Below are positions 26,170 through 39,105 of a DNA stretch of 64,000 nucleotides, piece by piece. Below the pieces are notes generated by a model. The model did not search any database and was not told the origin of the DNA. It saw only the letters and a program-made list of their open reading frames with translations. Each line of letters begins with the position of its first letter. The first letter of the stretch is position 1. The DNA comes from Theristus sp. LFF4_11 (taxonomy: Eukaryota; Nematoda; Chromadorea; Monhysterida; Xyalidae): NCBI GenBank assembly GCA_030248135.1, contig JASANC010003385.1, positions 114,387-178,386 on the forward strand, written 5' to 3'. Both the position numbers and the translations under genes were made by a program.

Positions 26170-26238
26170 AGCGAGTTTAGAACTCGGCTGCCTCGTGGCT
26201 GTCAGACCAAAGTGCTAACCACTGCGCCACTGCGCCAG
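26170..26238 (-). ncRNA. tRNA-derived sequence (pseudogene or SINE head)
   Basis: On the minus strand it has an A-box-like TGGCGCAGTGGTTAGC and, about 45 nt later, a B-box-like hairpin CGAGTTCTAAACTCG. Acceptor-stem pairing was not found, so a functional tRNA is unlikely. Confidence 0.4.
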
Positions 26239-27391
26239 AGTAGTGTAACACAAGCCAATTACGCGATGCCTGGAACAGTGCTGTCGGTGTCCGTGCAAAT
26301 TGAAACCAATCAAAACGTGTTCCAATGTGAATTTTGTAACCCAGTTTCTTTCTTCTTATACATTCCTTCAAAATCAAATACGCGTTTTTTGCGTTGACGC
26401 TCACGCTAGACGTTCAAAAAAGGGGCCGAAATAATCCAACACAAAGCGTTCATTTAGTTTCACGGGTTTCGGCTTCATGTTTTCATTTATTCATGGCATC
26501 TCTGTGCAGTTCAAAACGTGGATCATGAAAAACGTGAGAATTTCTAGTGAAATACAACAACGATGATGAAATTCGCAGCAGTTTGTTTGCCAAAACGTAT
26601 TACGTTTCAATGACGAATACGGTTGGAGGGCTTCAGCCGAAACAAGAGCGCATGTAATGGTTGCTGTACTGGCAAATTCATGAATTTTCGAGTCACGGCC
26701 CTGTGAAAACCAGTTTTTCAGAAACAGTGAGAGTGAAATATTTGCAGATCAATGCGACAAAATTTCAGAACGTCTTTCAAGGATGTGCCAGCCAATCCCA
26801 AAAGGACAGGCTATCTTCACAGCACCACAATTCGGGTCGACATGCTTGTATGTTGCGATGCGTTCCCTTCTTTTGAAGACACTACAATTATTAATTAGTT
26901 TTCACGAATAAGTGCAACACTTTTTTTCTTATCTAGCGCGTCGACAGCCGGTTTCAGTCTTTTTTGTATTGTGCCAAATCGACTTTTCATTTGCCAGCAC
27001 CCCCAGCAATTTGTTGCGTTGTTATCGTTTGACTCGGCTCGTTAAGAGCTATTCAAATTCGAAGAAACATTTTTTAGATTGTCGTATGTATTCACAGATC
27101 GTAGTTTTGCAAACTTCATTATCGTTTTTGTTGTGTTCATAATTTTTACGTATTTTTTTGCTGATAAGTGCAAAATGGTTTTTTTTAACAGTTGCAGCTT
27201 TTATCTTCTTCCCATCTCCAACACTGTTTTTAGCACGCATCGCTTGAAATTCGCAAAAAAAAACAAATGCGGTTGCATCAAAAGTTTATTTTTTCGTTAC
27301 GAGCAGTGCCTCAGTGAGACTTGAACGCACATGCAGATCTCGCCCGCACAGTTTTTTCTGTTTCGGCACTTCCTGAAAAAGTAACATAACT

Positions 27392-27668
27392 TACGGAATG
27401 GCCGAGTAAACATGGCAGTTTTTTTCAGGGTGCAAGGAGCGCGCGAAATTTGAATGAAAGAAAAAAGACGTTCAGAAACCCAATTGTGTGCCAAATTTGA
27501 CTTGTTTTTTTAACCAATGGATTCTTCGTGCTATCATACTCATTCTTTCTCCTTTGCGCATATGATTGGGAATTCTGTTGGCATTTTTTGAAAAAGACAA
27601 CTCCTAGTCTGCGACTGATCCCGCCTTGATGGACTGCCTTATTACAATGTAGTTCGGCCATACTGTAC
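27392..27668 (+). mobile_element. MITE family B, copy 3
   Basis: Full-length copy starting ACGGAATGGCCGAGTAAACA and ending CGGCCATACTGTACTT. Confidence 0.8.
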
Positions 27669-28374
27669 TTAACTTACTTCATAAGAAAAAAAACAGATGA
27701 AATGTGCAAGCCAGAAGAGAACGCGCATAAAAAAGAGCACATGAAAACACACGATTGAATTTGGTGAAATGTGCCAAACAACAAGACTTTTTCAGTTTTA
27801 TGTACTTTAGACACGCTTTCGCAGACTTTTTTCTCCGATTTCTGCCATTGCACTTGTTGAGATGAGAACCACGGCTTGTTCGTTTGGTACGTGCTTATAT
27901 ATCAGAATTTGGAGCAACTCCAACAGCCATTCACTACACGTTTCACCCCTGCATCGTCAAATCAACTCAACTTCAGTTGCTTTTGTGGAGTGCTAGTGAG
28001 CACTCTTCAATCAAACTGAAACACCAGAATTGTCCTGTTTTCTGTAAGCTGGCCACCGTATATGATTAATATACTTATATTTTTGGCTTTTTTTCAGGTT
28101 TTGCAGACGTGAAACACAAAACACTGATACACGAAAACTGACATTTCAATTGTATCAATTCACGCTCACATCATAACAGCAGCGATAAATCTTCTAACAC
28201 AAAGAGAAAAAACACAAATTGAAAACCAAAAAATGTGAGCTGAAAATCATTCATTCCTTGATATGTCCTGGAAACGTCAATAACAAGACAACCAACCAAT
28301 CAGCATCATTCCCACAAAAACAATAAAAAAACCGCCGAAAAAACCACCGGCCGCAGCCGGAAAGCGTGATCGAA

Positions 28375-28713
28375 ATGGGCGCCGTCTGCTGTTCGGACCT
28401 GCACGACGACGTCGACGACATTGACGTTCCGGAGAACAACGGCGCGCACAACCACCACCACCAACAACAACAGTCCGGCTCCAGCAACATTCACGCGATG
28501 CTTGCGAACGTCGGACGGACGCCTGCGTACCTGGCGGCAGCGCCCGCGCAGTTTCGCCCGCCGCTCCATTTGCTGCACTCCGAGCAGGCGGCGCAACTGA
28601 TACGGCGCGCCAAACTGGACGGCGACACCGTGACCATCCAGAACGGCTGTCTCTATGTGAACTACAAGTTCGTCGGACAACTGCCGCCGCAGCAGCAGCA
28701 TTTGTACATGTGA
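28375..28713 (+). CDS. Hypothetical protein with N-myristoylation-type start
   Basis: A 112-codon frame in GC-rich DNA, clearly richer in GC than its surroundings, which favours real coding. From the ATG at 28375 the protein starts MGAVCCSD: Gly2 with small residues and Cys5/Cys6 fits the consensus for N-myristoylation plus palmitoylation, suggesting a membrane-anchored cytoplasmic protein. A His/Gln-rich stretch, a central QFRPPLHLLHSEQAAQLIRR segment and a C-terminal TVTIQNGCLYVNYKFVGQ follow. I do not recognise the family. The frame stays open upstream to a CAG at 28354-28356, so it could instead be the last exon of a gene whose other exons were not found. Confidence 0.55.
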   Translation: MGAVCCSDLHDDVDDIDVPENNGAHNHHHQQQQSGSSNIHAMLANVGRTPAYLAAAPAQFRPPLHLLHSEQAAQLIRRAKLDGDTVTIQNGCLYVNYKFVGQLPPQQQHLYM

Positions 28714-30345
28714 CATATTATGGTATTGTTGTTTGCGGCGCAAATCTCTGGAATTCACTGGCAGGCGAATTCCGGCCGGCGTGCTTCCTGGATTGAGATG
28801 TTGCGATTTATTAGTATTGTGGATTTATTCAAACGTGTCCAGACTAAAATGACGTCATTTACTTTAAAAAACGCCCGTTTGTCAAAGTGCAGGCACTAAA
28901 ATGTTAGTTTGATGTGACTGATTCGACATTAACCATTTGTTTGCGGGAAGAAATCGGCTAAACGGAGTCTGGTTTTCTGTGAACGGCAAGCGCATGTTTG
29001 GCGGCACATGACGTCATTTCATTGGGACACGTTTAAAAAAATAAGTCATACGTGCGTGGATCTGCGAGGATTACTGCAGGCAAGCTGTGTGCCGCACTCC
29101 GATATAGGCTGCCCAGGGCCATCCACTTGTTCGAAAGGCGCCAATCACTACCTGGCCTTGCAAAAGCGTATACATTGGTATAGTGGCGAATGCCAATAGT
29201 ATCAGGAATTTGACCTGCCAGTGAGTACGATGTTGGCATTCCGCCCGCTGCGGCGTCCGTCCTATTTTTTATCGCCAATGATCTCGGCTTTGATGTTCTG
29301 ACACCGGTTTAAAGAAATTTGTACCATTTGACTGAAAATTGATTTTTTGTGTTTGTTTTCTAGCATTTGGTTATGCTACATTTTATACAGATGGTGGGGA
29401 GACTCCTTTGTCATTCGATGCTTTTGGATAATATTTTTATTATCATTTATGATTCAGCCATTATTCAGAATTCTGTTTCCACGACTCCCGATGACAAGAA
29501 GTTCAGAATAGCATGAGAATAAAAAAATACTAAAGACAAACGAAACCACGTTTTGTTCTGAACAGAAAACCTTTTGTACATTAAAAAATAAAAGCGCAAA
29601 ATTCAACAATTAAGACAATAATAATAATAGACCAAGCGCACTAGAAAAGAACACAGTGAAAAAGAACAAACAAGCGAAACATGAAGCAACAAGAAATCAG
29701 AGTTGAAAACTTTTCAGTAACATTTTTAAACTGATAGGATATTCACATTTTTGGCACTATTTTCTGATGAAACGAACCGCTTTTTTCATCATGCGGTGTA
29801 TGTTTAAAAAACACATTACATGAATAAAACTGCAATGGTAAAATATTTTGATGCAAATGATAATAACAGACAACAAAACTTTGAAAAACCACAGGACTGC
29901 AGCTATACAAGAGCCCGTTACAAAATCACTCCAATCAACAGTTTTTTTTTCTTTTGGGTGCAAACCAAAAAATCAAAAGACATAAAAACATAGTTAACTT
30001 GAAAAACAGTTAATTTTGTGCAAACAGCGCGTTGTCAACGAAATGTCGGGTGATTTTTCCAATTTCTAACACATTTGTAAAATTTGTAAACAACCATTTT
30101 CAGTTGCTCGAAAGGAAATTCGAACAAAAACACCTTTACTTCAAAATATCTGATATAAACTGTGCAAGAAATAGCTGTGCGCCAAATAGCAGTACAATAC
30201 GGAAAACAATCACAAAGTAACTTGACCACGCGGCAGAAAAACAAAAAAAATAGGAAGAAAAAACCGTGCACTGAAAACATTCATCGCCAACATAATCTTA
30301 AAAAACCGATTGAAACTTTATAAAATTTGTATTCAACAGAGAATT
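28714..30345. other. No gene seen
   Basis: Contains MITE D copy 1 (28823-29050). A GC-richer 240-bp stretch follows (29053-29290) with an open minus-strand frame but no recognisable motif. Confidence 0.5.
28823..29050. mobile_element. MITE family D, copy 1
   Basis: About 230 bp with inverted ends around AAACGTGTCC followed by AATGACGTCAT. The second copy is at 38868-39105; a half-copy (the AACGTGTC and ATGACGTCATTTCATT part) lies near 45880. Confidence 0.75.
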
Positions 30346-33300
30346 TCACTTCGTTTTGCACGAGTTGAGCAAGTCAAGATAGAGATCAGATTTCAGAAAA
30401 CGCGGAAACGAGTCCTTCGCCATGAGATGCTCGACCTTCGCGAGCGCCGTGTCGAACATGTCGTAGCTGGCGGTGTCCAGCGCCGCCGCCGTCGCCGAGC
30501 GCGTGTCCGAGTCGAGATTCACCTGCACAACCACCGAACACACACAATCCAGTCCATTTTATTTCGCAAAAAAGCAGGAAACTCCGATGAAACTGTATGA
30601 ACAGCATGTGGCATGGAACATTGTTCGTAGTGAAAGCGAAAAACAAGTGTTCTGTACTGGGACGTCTAAAATTAGAGTGTAAAATGGACCGACTGTCGTG
30701 TCTCCCGCACGATATGCAGCAAATCAGCGAAACAGCAATTTCCATTAATGGACACCGTTTAATGTCTATGTACGTTGTGATTTGGTTTTTAATTTTTTTG
30801 AACCCCCAAGAAACACCAGAACCAGAACAGAAAAAATCCAACGAACACCGAGAAGAATGCAAGAATTAGCTGCTGAAGTGGTTGCAGGTACAGTGGCAAT
30901 TTTGAATTGCCGCATCAAAGATGAAATAACGTTTCCTTTCAACGAGTCTGCAAACGCATCGAGTCGCGAAGAAACAGATAAAAACAAATCGATCATACCA
31001 ACCTCCTTGGGCGACTGAACGGCGACGAACGTCTCGTGAATACTGACAGCTTTTTGGTGCATTTTATTCTCCGGCGTTGACTTGAACTCCTGCACGGCGA
31101 TCCAAAAGTCGATGTTCTCATCCGAAAACTCCCGCTGCAGAAACGCCCGGAATAATGCGAGACCATCTGGCAGAAATAATGCTGTGGTTAAAAATACTAG
31201 CCGTGTAGTTGACTCGAACGTGAAATTGGAATGAGCAAAAAACAGCATTTATTTTATGCCAACGAGTTTCGTTAGTTGATGGGTTTCTGGTTTTCTCAGA
31301 GTTACAACCTATTCTGCACGCTCACAATGTTTGCAAGGTTTGACAACTCTTCTCATTTATGACCGGTTTTCAGTTGCGTTTTTGAAAACCGGCTTAAACA
31401 TAGTTTCACAAAAGTACATACAACTAGGATTTAGAATAAAACCAGTACTCACGTTTATGCCTGACCAGTTGTTCGAACGATTTCGCCCATCCAGTGACTT
31501 CGTCTCGCGTCAATTTTCCACTACTTCCCTCTTTGCTCTGCTTTCGGTTGCCAAGAAAGCTCAATTTCTTCGGCAATGGCACCGCGCTGAAAGGGACAAC
31601 GATTTTTCCACATCAAAACTTAAAAACTTCAAAAATAAATTTTTATAATTTTACTGCCTGACCTGGTGCTAGCCTGCAGACAGTGCCCGGTGAAACTCAT
31701 TAATTTTCCACCAGTTTTCAAATTCAGAATTATCTTTCCAGCTTTTATTTTTGAAACAGTTGATCAGATAATCAAATACAACACTCCCAAGAGGCTTATG
31801 CGCAACTGCTGAACAGAAATCTGCAGAAAAACTTCACTATTTTAAAATCACGTCCCAAAAAGTTCCACTGAAAACGTGCTGTCGCGAAGCAGAATCAGAA
31901 AAGCCAAGGAAAAACAACGAAACAATCAAAAACCACCACATGCGAAACCAATCAGAATAAAATGCGCGCGACAAAAACAACAAAAACGAGACATTTCGCA
32001 AGTAAAAGTTGCGCTGTGCAATGAGAGGCACAAACAAAAATCTGCAAACGTCGGGCGCGAAAGCCAATTTCAACCTTGTGGAAAAAGTTCAGAGGGTTTC
32101 AGTTTTCGCAGCTTCCTTAGTGACAGCAGCAGGCATCAACCGTGAACATAGATTGAAAAGGGATAGATAGGATACTTTAACGAAGAAATTCCGCAGCTCT
32201 CCGGCCATTTTTCTCACTCAACTATCTTGGAGCCGTCATTATATTACGTCATAAACAGGGTGGGCCACAAGTAAACCGAATTCAAAATCGCTTTCTGAAC
32301 TCAACTCCGTCAAAACATGCGCTTTTTTGGGTTGACTGCAATTCTAATCAGTGCAACAAAAATGTGCAAACACTTTCAGCGTTCAATTCAGCACCGTCGC
32401 TTTTGACATTCACAGACGAGCTGCATTACATGGCACTTTTGAAGCACTCTGTATCGTATACGTCAGCACTGGGCAACCCATCAGACTGTGTGAACGTTTG
32501 CGCCGTGTAATATTTTTCTGCGCTGCAAAAATTATATCCACACGCACATACACTTTTCAAAAAACGCACAACAAAAATGACAAACTTGAACTGCCCTTTT
32601 TTCTGCGCAGCATCTGTAGAACACACGTCGCGCGTAATTTTTGTGAAAAAATAACTGAAAATTCAAAAAAAACTGCGCAAAAGAGCAAAACCAAAGCAAA
32701 AAAGCGCAGCGCAACAAGGCGCTGTTCATAAAACATATTTTATGCCGCAACGCCTTTCGATTCTCTCAGTTCTCTGATAAAGCGCATGCTAACAGTTCAT
32801 AGATTATTTTTTTACTTGGCTCAAATTACCGCGACGAAGGAAAATGAGAAAAATCTGCAGTGATCTGTTTTGCCTCGAAAACGACTTTGCGCGAGCACAT
32901 TTTCAGTTGGTTTAGCTTGTTTTTTTTATTACAAAAAACAGATGATCTAAGTGCATAAATCTCAATCGATAAATTGGTCAGGCAGAAAGGTTACAAAATT
33001 CGGATAATTTGTGTTTTCCACAATGTCCATTGTCAAATGCCATCAGCCATCGGTTCAAATAAACAGATAATATTCATCCAAAAAAAACATTTTTTCAGAC
33101 TTATATAATAAAACACACACTGAACAAACTGAAAAAAACGTTGTCGACCAGCGACGTGCATGCACGACTACCAAAAGCCACTTACTGCCGGTAAATGAGA
33201 CTAAAAAACGAGCCGAAAAATGCTCTACTCACAAGGTGCGCTTCTTCTTCTGCTGTTCGCCCGTCTCAATAGCAGAGACCTTGCGTTCGAGCAGCTGCTG

Positions 33301-35324
33301 CGTGCCGCCGCCGCTGTTCACAGTGCCGTTGCTGGTGCCGGGCAGTGCCGCGCCGACGCATTTCGTCGTCGACGTCGTGTTGAACGACTTGGCACGTCGC
33401 ATCGCCAGCGGATCCAACGGCGCCACCGTTGAGCCGACGGTGGTCGCCGTGGCGCCGTCCAGCGAGAGCTCGCTGATCTGATGCTGCAGCTCCAGACGGT
33501 CGTCCGGCACGTCCTGCTCGGCGTCCTCCTACAATTCAACACGTATGTACGGCCAATCGTTCTCTCCATGAACACGGAAAATCACTCATAGTGTCGATCG
33601 ACTGATAAAACGGCACTTTCTTCACCGTGCACGCCTGCGCTGGCATTCGCTGCTTTTGAACACACTGCCGAAACGACACGATCCACAAAAATTGAATCAA
33701 ACGGCTCTGTTGAGCGAAATGTTGCTCGCAGCAGCCAGCCACGGGCTGCAACGTGCTTCAACAGCAGCCATGTTCACCCAGTCTGGTTGATCTTATCGCG
33801 TTCAGTGTATCCATGCAGTTTACAGCGGCATTCATGAAACAGTACTTTTAATGACGCGCAGCTGTGCATAGCTGCGCGCTCACTAAATATTGCTTCATGA
33901 ATGCACCTTACCTCTTCCATCAAGTTGTCGTCGTTGTTGTGCAGACAGAAGCGCACCACCTCGTCATCCGGCGCATCACCGGCGCTGATCATCAGCGGTT
34001 TCGAGTTCGCATTAAGTTCGGGATTCGAGGTTGAGTTCATTTGACTGTCGACTGACATCGCGCTCATTGCGTCCGTGTAGAAGCGCATCGCACGGGCGAC
34101 CAGCAGTCGCCGTCGATTCGTTGCTTTCTGCGGACTCTTCGCTGATTGGCTGGCGCAGTTTGATTGCGAGCCGGACTGTGCTTTCACGGGTGGATGGTGG
34201 AAATTGTTGGTACTGCCGTTGTTGTGGTGGTTGTTTGCGACGCCCGTCGAGACGCCGGCGTTCTGTTTCGTCGACTTTGACTGTTGCTGCTTTTTGAGCG
34301 ACAGAGCGTGTTGCTGCCGGAACAGCGGCGACCGTGAGAACTGGCCGAAGAATCCGTACGATGAAGAGCCTGCAAAGGTGACCGCGATTTGATGAACAAC
34401 TCGAGCACAACACGTCAATGACAAGGCATGCGGACATTGTGTTTGCAGTCAGTTTTTGCCACAAATTGGCAGGTTTTTACTGAACATGAAGCACTCTGGT
34501 TGGGTGCATTCTGATGAAACGACCAATCAGTGTGACCAAATCATGATCAGTTCCTAAGCCATTGCATAGAGAGAAAGTGCCTTTCTAAATTCTAGGAAAA
34601 TCTCACTGAAGTCACACGAAGAGTGAGTTTGAAACTAGAGCCTGACTTGACGTCAGCTTATTTCAGGTCAATTAATGGCACTTTCCTTCAATAATACACA
34701 CAACGCCAGATAAGCTGTGGTATGATGGAACAACGAATGTTGATAAACAGATATTGATATGAGAAGCGTTAGCGAGAAAAGTGCTGGGCAAAACTCCTGT
34801 GTGTTGGTTTTGACTTTTTTACACCCATGTGGCATGTGCCGTTCGACATCATCTTCTAAATGTTCAGACATACTTTTGCCAAGGAGACACAAGTGAGAAA
34901 TAATATCTTTAACACGCCGTTGTTTTTTTCAATCAGCAACGTTTGTTTTTCAAGTTACGGTAAACAGAGTTACAGAGAAAAAAACATGATAAAGCACGAT
35001 GAAATACAAAAGGACACGGCCAGCCTGCACGCGCTCACCGGTGGTGCTGCTGCTGATCGAGCTGACAGTGGCGGCCTGTCGCGAGAGGCTCGTGTCATCC
35101 GTGTCCGAGGTGGTGTACCACGCGCTGTTCTGGCCTAGCGGGTAGCCGCGCGCGTACAACTGACCACTGGACTCGCCGCCGGTGGTGCTGCCGCTGCGGT
35201 TGGTGCCGCTGTTCTGGTGGCGCAACAATGGACGCTCAGTCGTCCGCTGCAATAGCGCATGCGAGCAATCGGTCGACGTCGTCGAATCGCGCGCTGTCCA
35301 CGCTTGCTGCCGGAATCGGCCCTC
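30346..35324 (-). CDS. RGS-domain protein, 3' exons (C2-RGS gene)
   Basis: Regulators of G-protein signalling speed GTP hydrolysis by G-alpha subunits. Exons in coding order are 35039-35324, 33912-34369, 33233-33528, 31453-31586, 31003-31166 and 30346-30522 (stop TGA). Phases fit at every junction. The last three exons hold the RGS domain: WAKSFEQLVRHK, GLALFRAFLQREFSDENIDF, KEVNLDSDTR and KDSFPRFLKSDLYLDLL, all hallmark RGS-box segments close to the RGS3/R4 type. The preceding three exons encode a long low-complexity linker (Ser, Thr, Gly, Gln, Asn) with basic patches such as KKLSFLGNRKQSK. Upstream in phase are the C2 exons at 46759-48757, across an 11.4-kb intron. Together they match the C2-plus-RGS architecture of RGS3 and its nematode relatives. 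The 5' exons are not in view. Confidence 0.85.
30885..30965 (-). repeat. Dispersed repeat family A, partial inverted copy
   Basis: The complement contains TGCGTTTGCAGACTCGTTGA and the GGCAATTCAAAATTGCC block of family A. It lies in the last intron of the RGS gene. Confidence 0.55.
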
Positions 35325-35569
35325 CTGGAATTATTATTTAATTTTAAATTAATTATTATTTAAATTATTATCGTCGTTTGAACACAGAAACTGTGTTTTC
35401 GTCCCGTTGATAATTTTGAAAATTTTGACCATCTGATCTGAAACGATTTCATTGAATATGAACCGCTTGGTGGAGCAAGTGCACTCGGTACAGCGCTAGA
35501 CTGAAAAGTGCTGCGCCGTGCTTGAAGCAACGGATTTTTTGGCATCATCAATTTTTTTGGGTTCTGCGA

Positions 35570-35763
35570 CTGAATGCGTGTGCAGACGTCGAAAGGAAAT
35601 TACTTTCAATTTTTTTTTGAGGCAATTCAAAATCGCATAAGTGACTCAGCCCGGTTTAGGGTACTGGATCACTTTGCGAATTTTGAATTCCCGCGTCATG
35701 CATGAAACTGTTTACCTATCAATGAGCGTATTGAGTCCCGGGACCAAAATAAAACATAATACC
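35570..35763 (+). repeat. Dispersed repeat family A, copy 3
   Basis: Full-length copy starting TTCTGCGACTGAATGCGTGT and ending AAAATAAAACATAATACCTT, in the long intron of the RGS gene. Confidence 0.8.
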
Positions 35764-36040
35764 TTATATTGCTACAACAATCATTCGTGTATCAACAAAA
35801 TATAAAATACAAAGAATATGAACCGACACCTTCAGGATGATGTGTACTGAAGCTCTAAAGATGACAGAGAAGAACGATTTTCCTGCACCGGAAAGCAGGC
35901 ACACAAGAGTGAATTAAGTGCGCAAAAAATGAACAAACACATGAGAACACTTATTTCGGGTTGCCGCACGGGGGGCTTTCAAGAATTTAGCGAGAAAAAA
36001 AGAAATTTTTTTTCCACTTCAGCTGTTTCAAGATTAGAAG

Positions 36041-36355
36041 CAGGGTGGTACACCGGTGCCCACCACGACAAATGCGCTTGTGAGTGGCAGAGATTGACAG
36101 GTGGTTTGTCGAAGAAAAACAAAATACAACAGTCAGGCCGGGCGTGTGAAGGACTGGATTCAAAAAATTTAAAAAACGCTGAACAGAGCCGGTGGAGCGT
36201 TCAGCTCCCGGCAGGTACAAAAAATACAACAGTCAGGCCGGGCGTGTGAAGGACTGGATTCAAAAAATTTAAAAAACGCTGAACAGAGCCGGTGGAGCGT
36301 TCAGCATGCGCGTTGCCGGTACCAGGTATTTTTGTCCAATTTCTACACCACCCTG
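36041..36355. repeat. Element with CAGGGTGGT ends containing a 100-bp-period tandem duplication
   Basis: Outer ends are CAGGGTGGTACACC and GTACCAGG...ACACCACCCTG. Inside, an ~84-bp segment (ATACAACAGTCAGGCCGGGC...) occurs twice exactly 100 bp apart, at 36122 and 36222. Confidence 0.65.
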
Positions 36356-36654
36356 AGCAAACAGACAGTTGAAAGTATCTGTACATGAGAACAGTGCTAT
36401 GGGAATGTATGCAGAATATCGCTAGAAATCTTGACGATCTAAAAGAAAATGTCAGAGCGTTTCAGCTCCTATTTTAATGCCAACCAGTTTGGATGATGAA
36501 GTAGAATGAAAAAAAACCAGAGAGACTCTTCAACAGATACGATTTTTTGTTGTGCCGTGCTGAAAGACAGTGAATTGTGGAAAAAAAAGAAAATAAAAGC
36601 ACTGTTTCTGGCAACATTGTAAACCCATGAAACATTGAGATGAAAGTTTTCAGA

Positions 36655-36735
36655 AGTTTGATTGAACCCCTGCGGGAATTGAACCCACGCACTGTATACT
36701 GCATTATCCAGTACGCTAACGAGACCAACCGCCAT
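36655..36735 (-). ncRNA. tRNA-derived sequence
   Basis: The minus strand has an A-box-like TTAGCGTACTGG and, at tRNA-like spacing, the B-box hairpin GTGGGTTCAATTCCCGC. The expected acceptor-stem pairing is absent, so a pseudogene or SINE head is more likely than an active tRNA. Confidence 0.4.
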
Positions 36736-37573
36736 AGTCTGCTCAAAAGTGGCAGCAATCAGGCACGCGAACTGCAACACAGAGTTCAAACGGAAGAAAT
36801 GAAAAGGTGACAATCAAAAATATCTAGATAACAACTGGAAACTTATTGAAAATGTGCAACTGCTTTATCGCATCATCTTGAAAACAACCAAAACTGAATG
36901 AGACATGCTCATTACATAAAACCCAAACATCGTGTCAAAGAAACGGTCCACCGCATTTTTTACGTAAGATCTCATTTGCACATTTTTCACGACAACTTTT
37001 TTCTCCGACCCGCTTGTTGATTTGCGCGCGCATTTTGATATATAGATTTTGCATGCGTTTTTCCAAAATCCAAAATTCTTTTTCGGTTTGGAAGAAAATT
37101 GACAGAATGGAACTGCAAAAAGATGCGTTCTTCTTGCAATATGGTCGAAACTGACACGTGCATTTTTTAAGAAGAACCCGTTTCTCATTTGACGGACATA
37201 AGAAAATCGTGTGTTGCGCTTTTTCGGTCGTTGTAACCGCATTTCAGCTAATGGACCTCACATGAAGATTTGTTTGGTCCAAACAATGAGATGAACGTGT
37301 CAGTGAAATTACAGTCGAACAAACACAGCCAAGAACGAGACAATATTGAGCGGTGCTTTGTTTTGGCAACGGGTCTCGTGATGTTATGGTGTCCTGGGTG
37401 CCCAATCAGTGCATTCGATTCGAACATGCACTGCCATCATTTGTGGGTGCGTTTTTGAGCGTGGCAGAGAACAGTTTCCAAATTTCCGAGTGCACAATAG
37501 GTGCATATAAACACTGATCAAAATTGTTTTATGTAGTCTCCATTACAACTGCGATTGAACAAAAAAACTTCTA

Positions 37574-37833
37574 CAGTATAACCGATTAAACGTGACAAAT
37601 TTTTTCAGGGTGCAAGGAGCGCGCGAAATTTGAATCAATGAAAAAAAAGTTCAGAAACCCAATTGCGTGTCAAATTTGACATGTTTCTCAAAATTACGTA
37701 ATTGGTAATTCGTGCTATTCTGTTCATTATTTCTCTCTTTGCACACTCGATTGGCGGAAATATTATCATTTTTGAGAAAGCACCTCCTAATCTCGCCTTG
37801 ACTGAAACTGCCATATTTATTCGGCCATACCGT
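37574..37833 (+). mobile_element. MITE family B, copy 4
   Basis: Somewhat diverged copy: starts ACAGTATAACCGATTAAACG, contains GGTGCAAGGAGCGCGCGAAA and ends CGGCCATACCGT. Confidence 0.7.
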
Positions 37834-38677
37834 AATTAATATCAGAGAGTGAGAGCGGTTTAGTTTCAAATTACAATTCAACAAACTGCTAATAGGCATT
37901 AGACACAGAAAAAAACAGTCGTACAGATCGGCAGATCTAATTGAAAAAGAAAACCAAATGATCGCGGGCACGACAGCTTTTGGACAAAAAAATTGTTCAC
38001 TAATAATATACGTGTGCGATAGAAGTGAATGTTTATAGTTTAAACGAATCTTTGGCACATAAAAATCATCTGATTGGCTGCACCTTTGAGCTGGACTCGC
38101 TGATTGGTTGAATATACATGAGTTAGCCCAATCGGTGCGTTCGATTTGAAACTTAGAACAACGCAAACATTGCATGCTTTTGAGAAATCTCCAGACTGCA
38201 TTCTCTGCAGCACTTTTGAACAACGGCGTTTTAACGAATTGCCTAAAAGCACATAATAAAAACACGGCAAAAACAGCACACAGTGCGGTAACATGTGCAA
38301 ATAACGAGCATCTATTGGAGAAGCAAAACACGCAGTTTCATTTCATTTCATTGCCATCCTACTGATTGTTGAGAAAAAAACAGCACGCGAAAACCAACGC
38401 TCTTGTTGGTCATGCTTTTCGCAAACCAAACAAATTTTATTGCGATATTATTTCCTGTGGACCACGAACGAACACGGCCTAACATAATTGCATTCAGCTG
38501 CGCGGGCGGTTCCAAGTACAAGTTTGTGGGACGGTTCCTTCGTTCGAGAGACAAATTAAATACATGTTTTCTTTGCAAACTCGTTTGCTTGAACCGCAAT
38601 GCACAGTTCAAGCACCCGTCACTAGACTGGTTGACTGCGTGACGTTCAGATGACGGACTTATGCTATAATCTTTCAG

Positions 38678-38868
38678 ACCTGCGACTCAATGCGGTTGTG
38701 GACGTGAAAGGAAACTAGTTTCAATCTTTATGTGGTGACTCAGAATAGTTTTTCTCGGCTTTTTAGGGGACTCGAATCCTTTTGCCAATTTTGAATTCCT
38801 ACGTTGTGCATGACACTGCTTACCCATCTGTGCGCGCAGTGAGACGCGGGACCAAAATAAAAGATACT
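38678..38868 (+). repeat. Dispersed repeat family A, copy 4
   Basis: Ends GGGACCAAAATAAAAGATAC and is directly abutted by MITE D copy 2. Confidence 0.75.
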
Positions 38869-39105
38869 ATTGTGGATTTATTCAAACGTGTCCAAACTAA
38901 AATGACGTCATTTGCATTAAAAATGCCCGTTTGTCAAAGTACAGGCACTAAAATTTCAGTTTGGTGTGACTGATTCGACATTCACCTTTTGTTTACGGGA
39001 AGAAATCGGCTAAACGGAAAGTCTGGTTTGCTGTGAACGCAAGCGCATGTTTGGCGGCACATGACGTCATTTCAGTGGGACACGTTTGAAAAAATAGGTC
39101 ATACA
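38868..39105. mobile_element. MITE family D, copy 2
   Basis: Close match to 28823-29050, including the ATGACGTCAT ends. Insertion directly at the end of repeat A suggests nested insertion. Confidence 0.75.

Larger units (their letters stand above)
24730..28355. other. No gene seen downstream of the ZP gene
   Basis: Contains repeat A copy 2, a tRNA-like sequence at 26170-26238 and MITE B copy 3. The rest is AT-rich with no supported exon. Confidence 0.5.

Noticed and set aside
36661..36728. A functional tRNA gene on the minus strand
   Set aside because: A and B boxes are present, but the acceptor stem does not pair; kept only as a tRNA-derived sequence.
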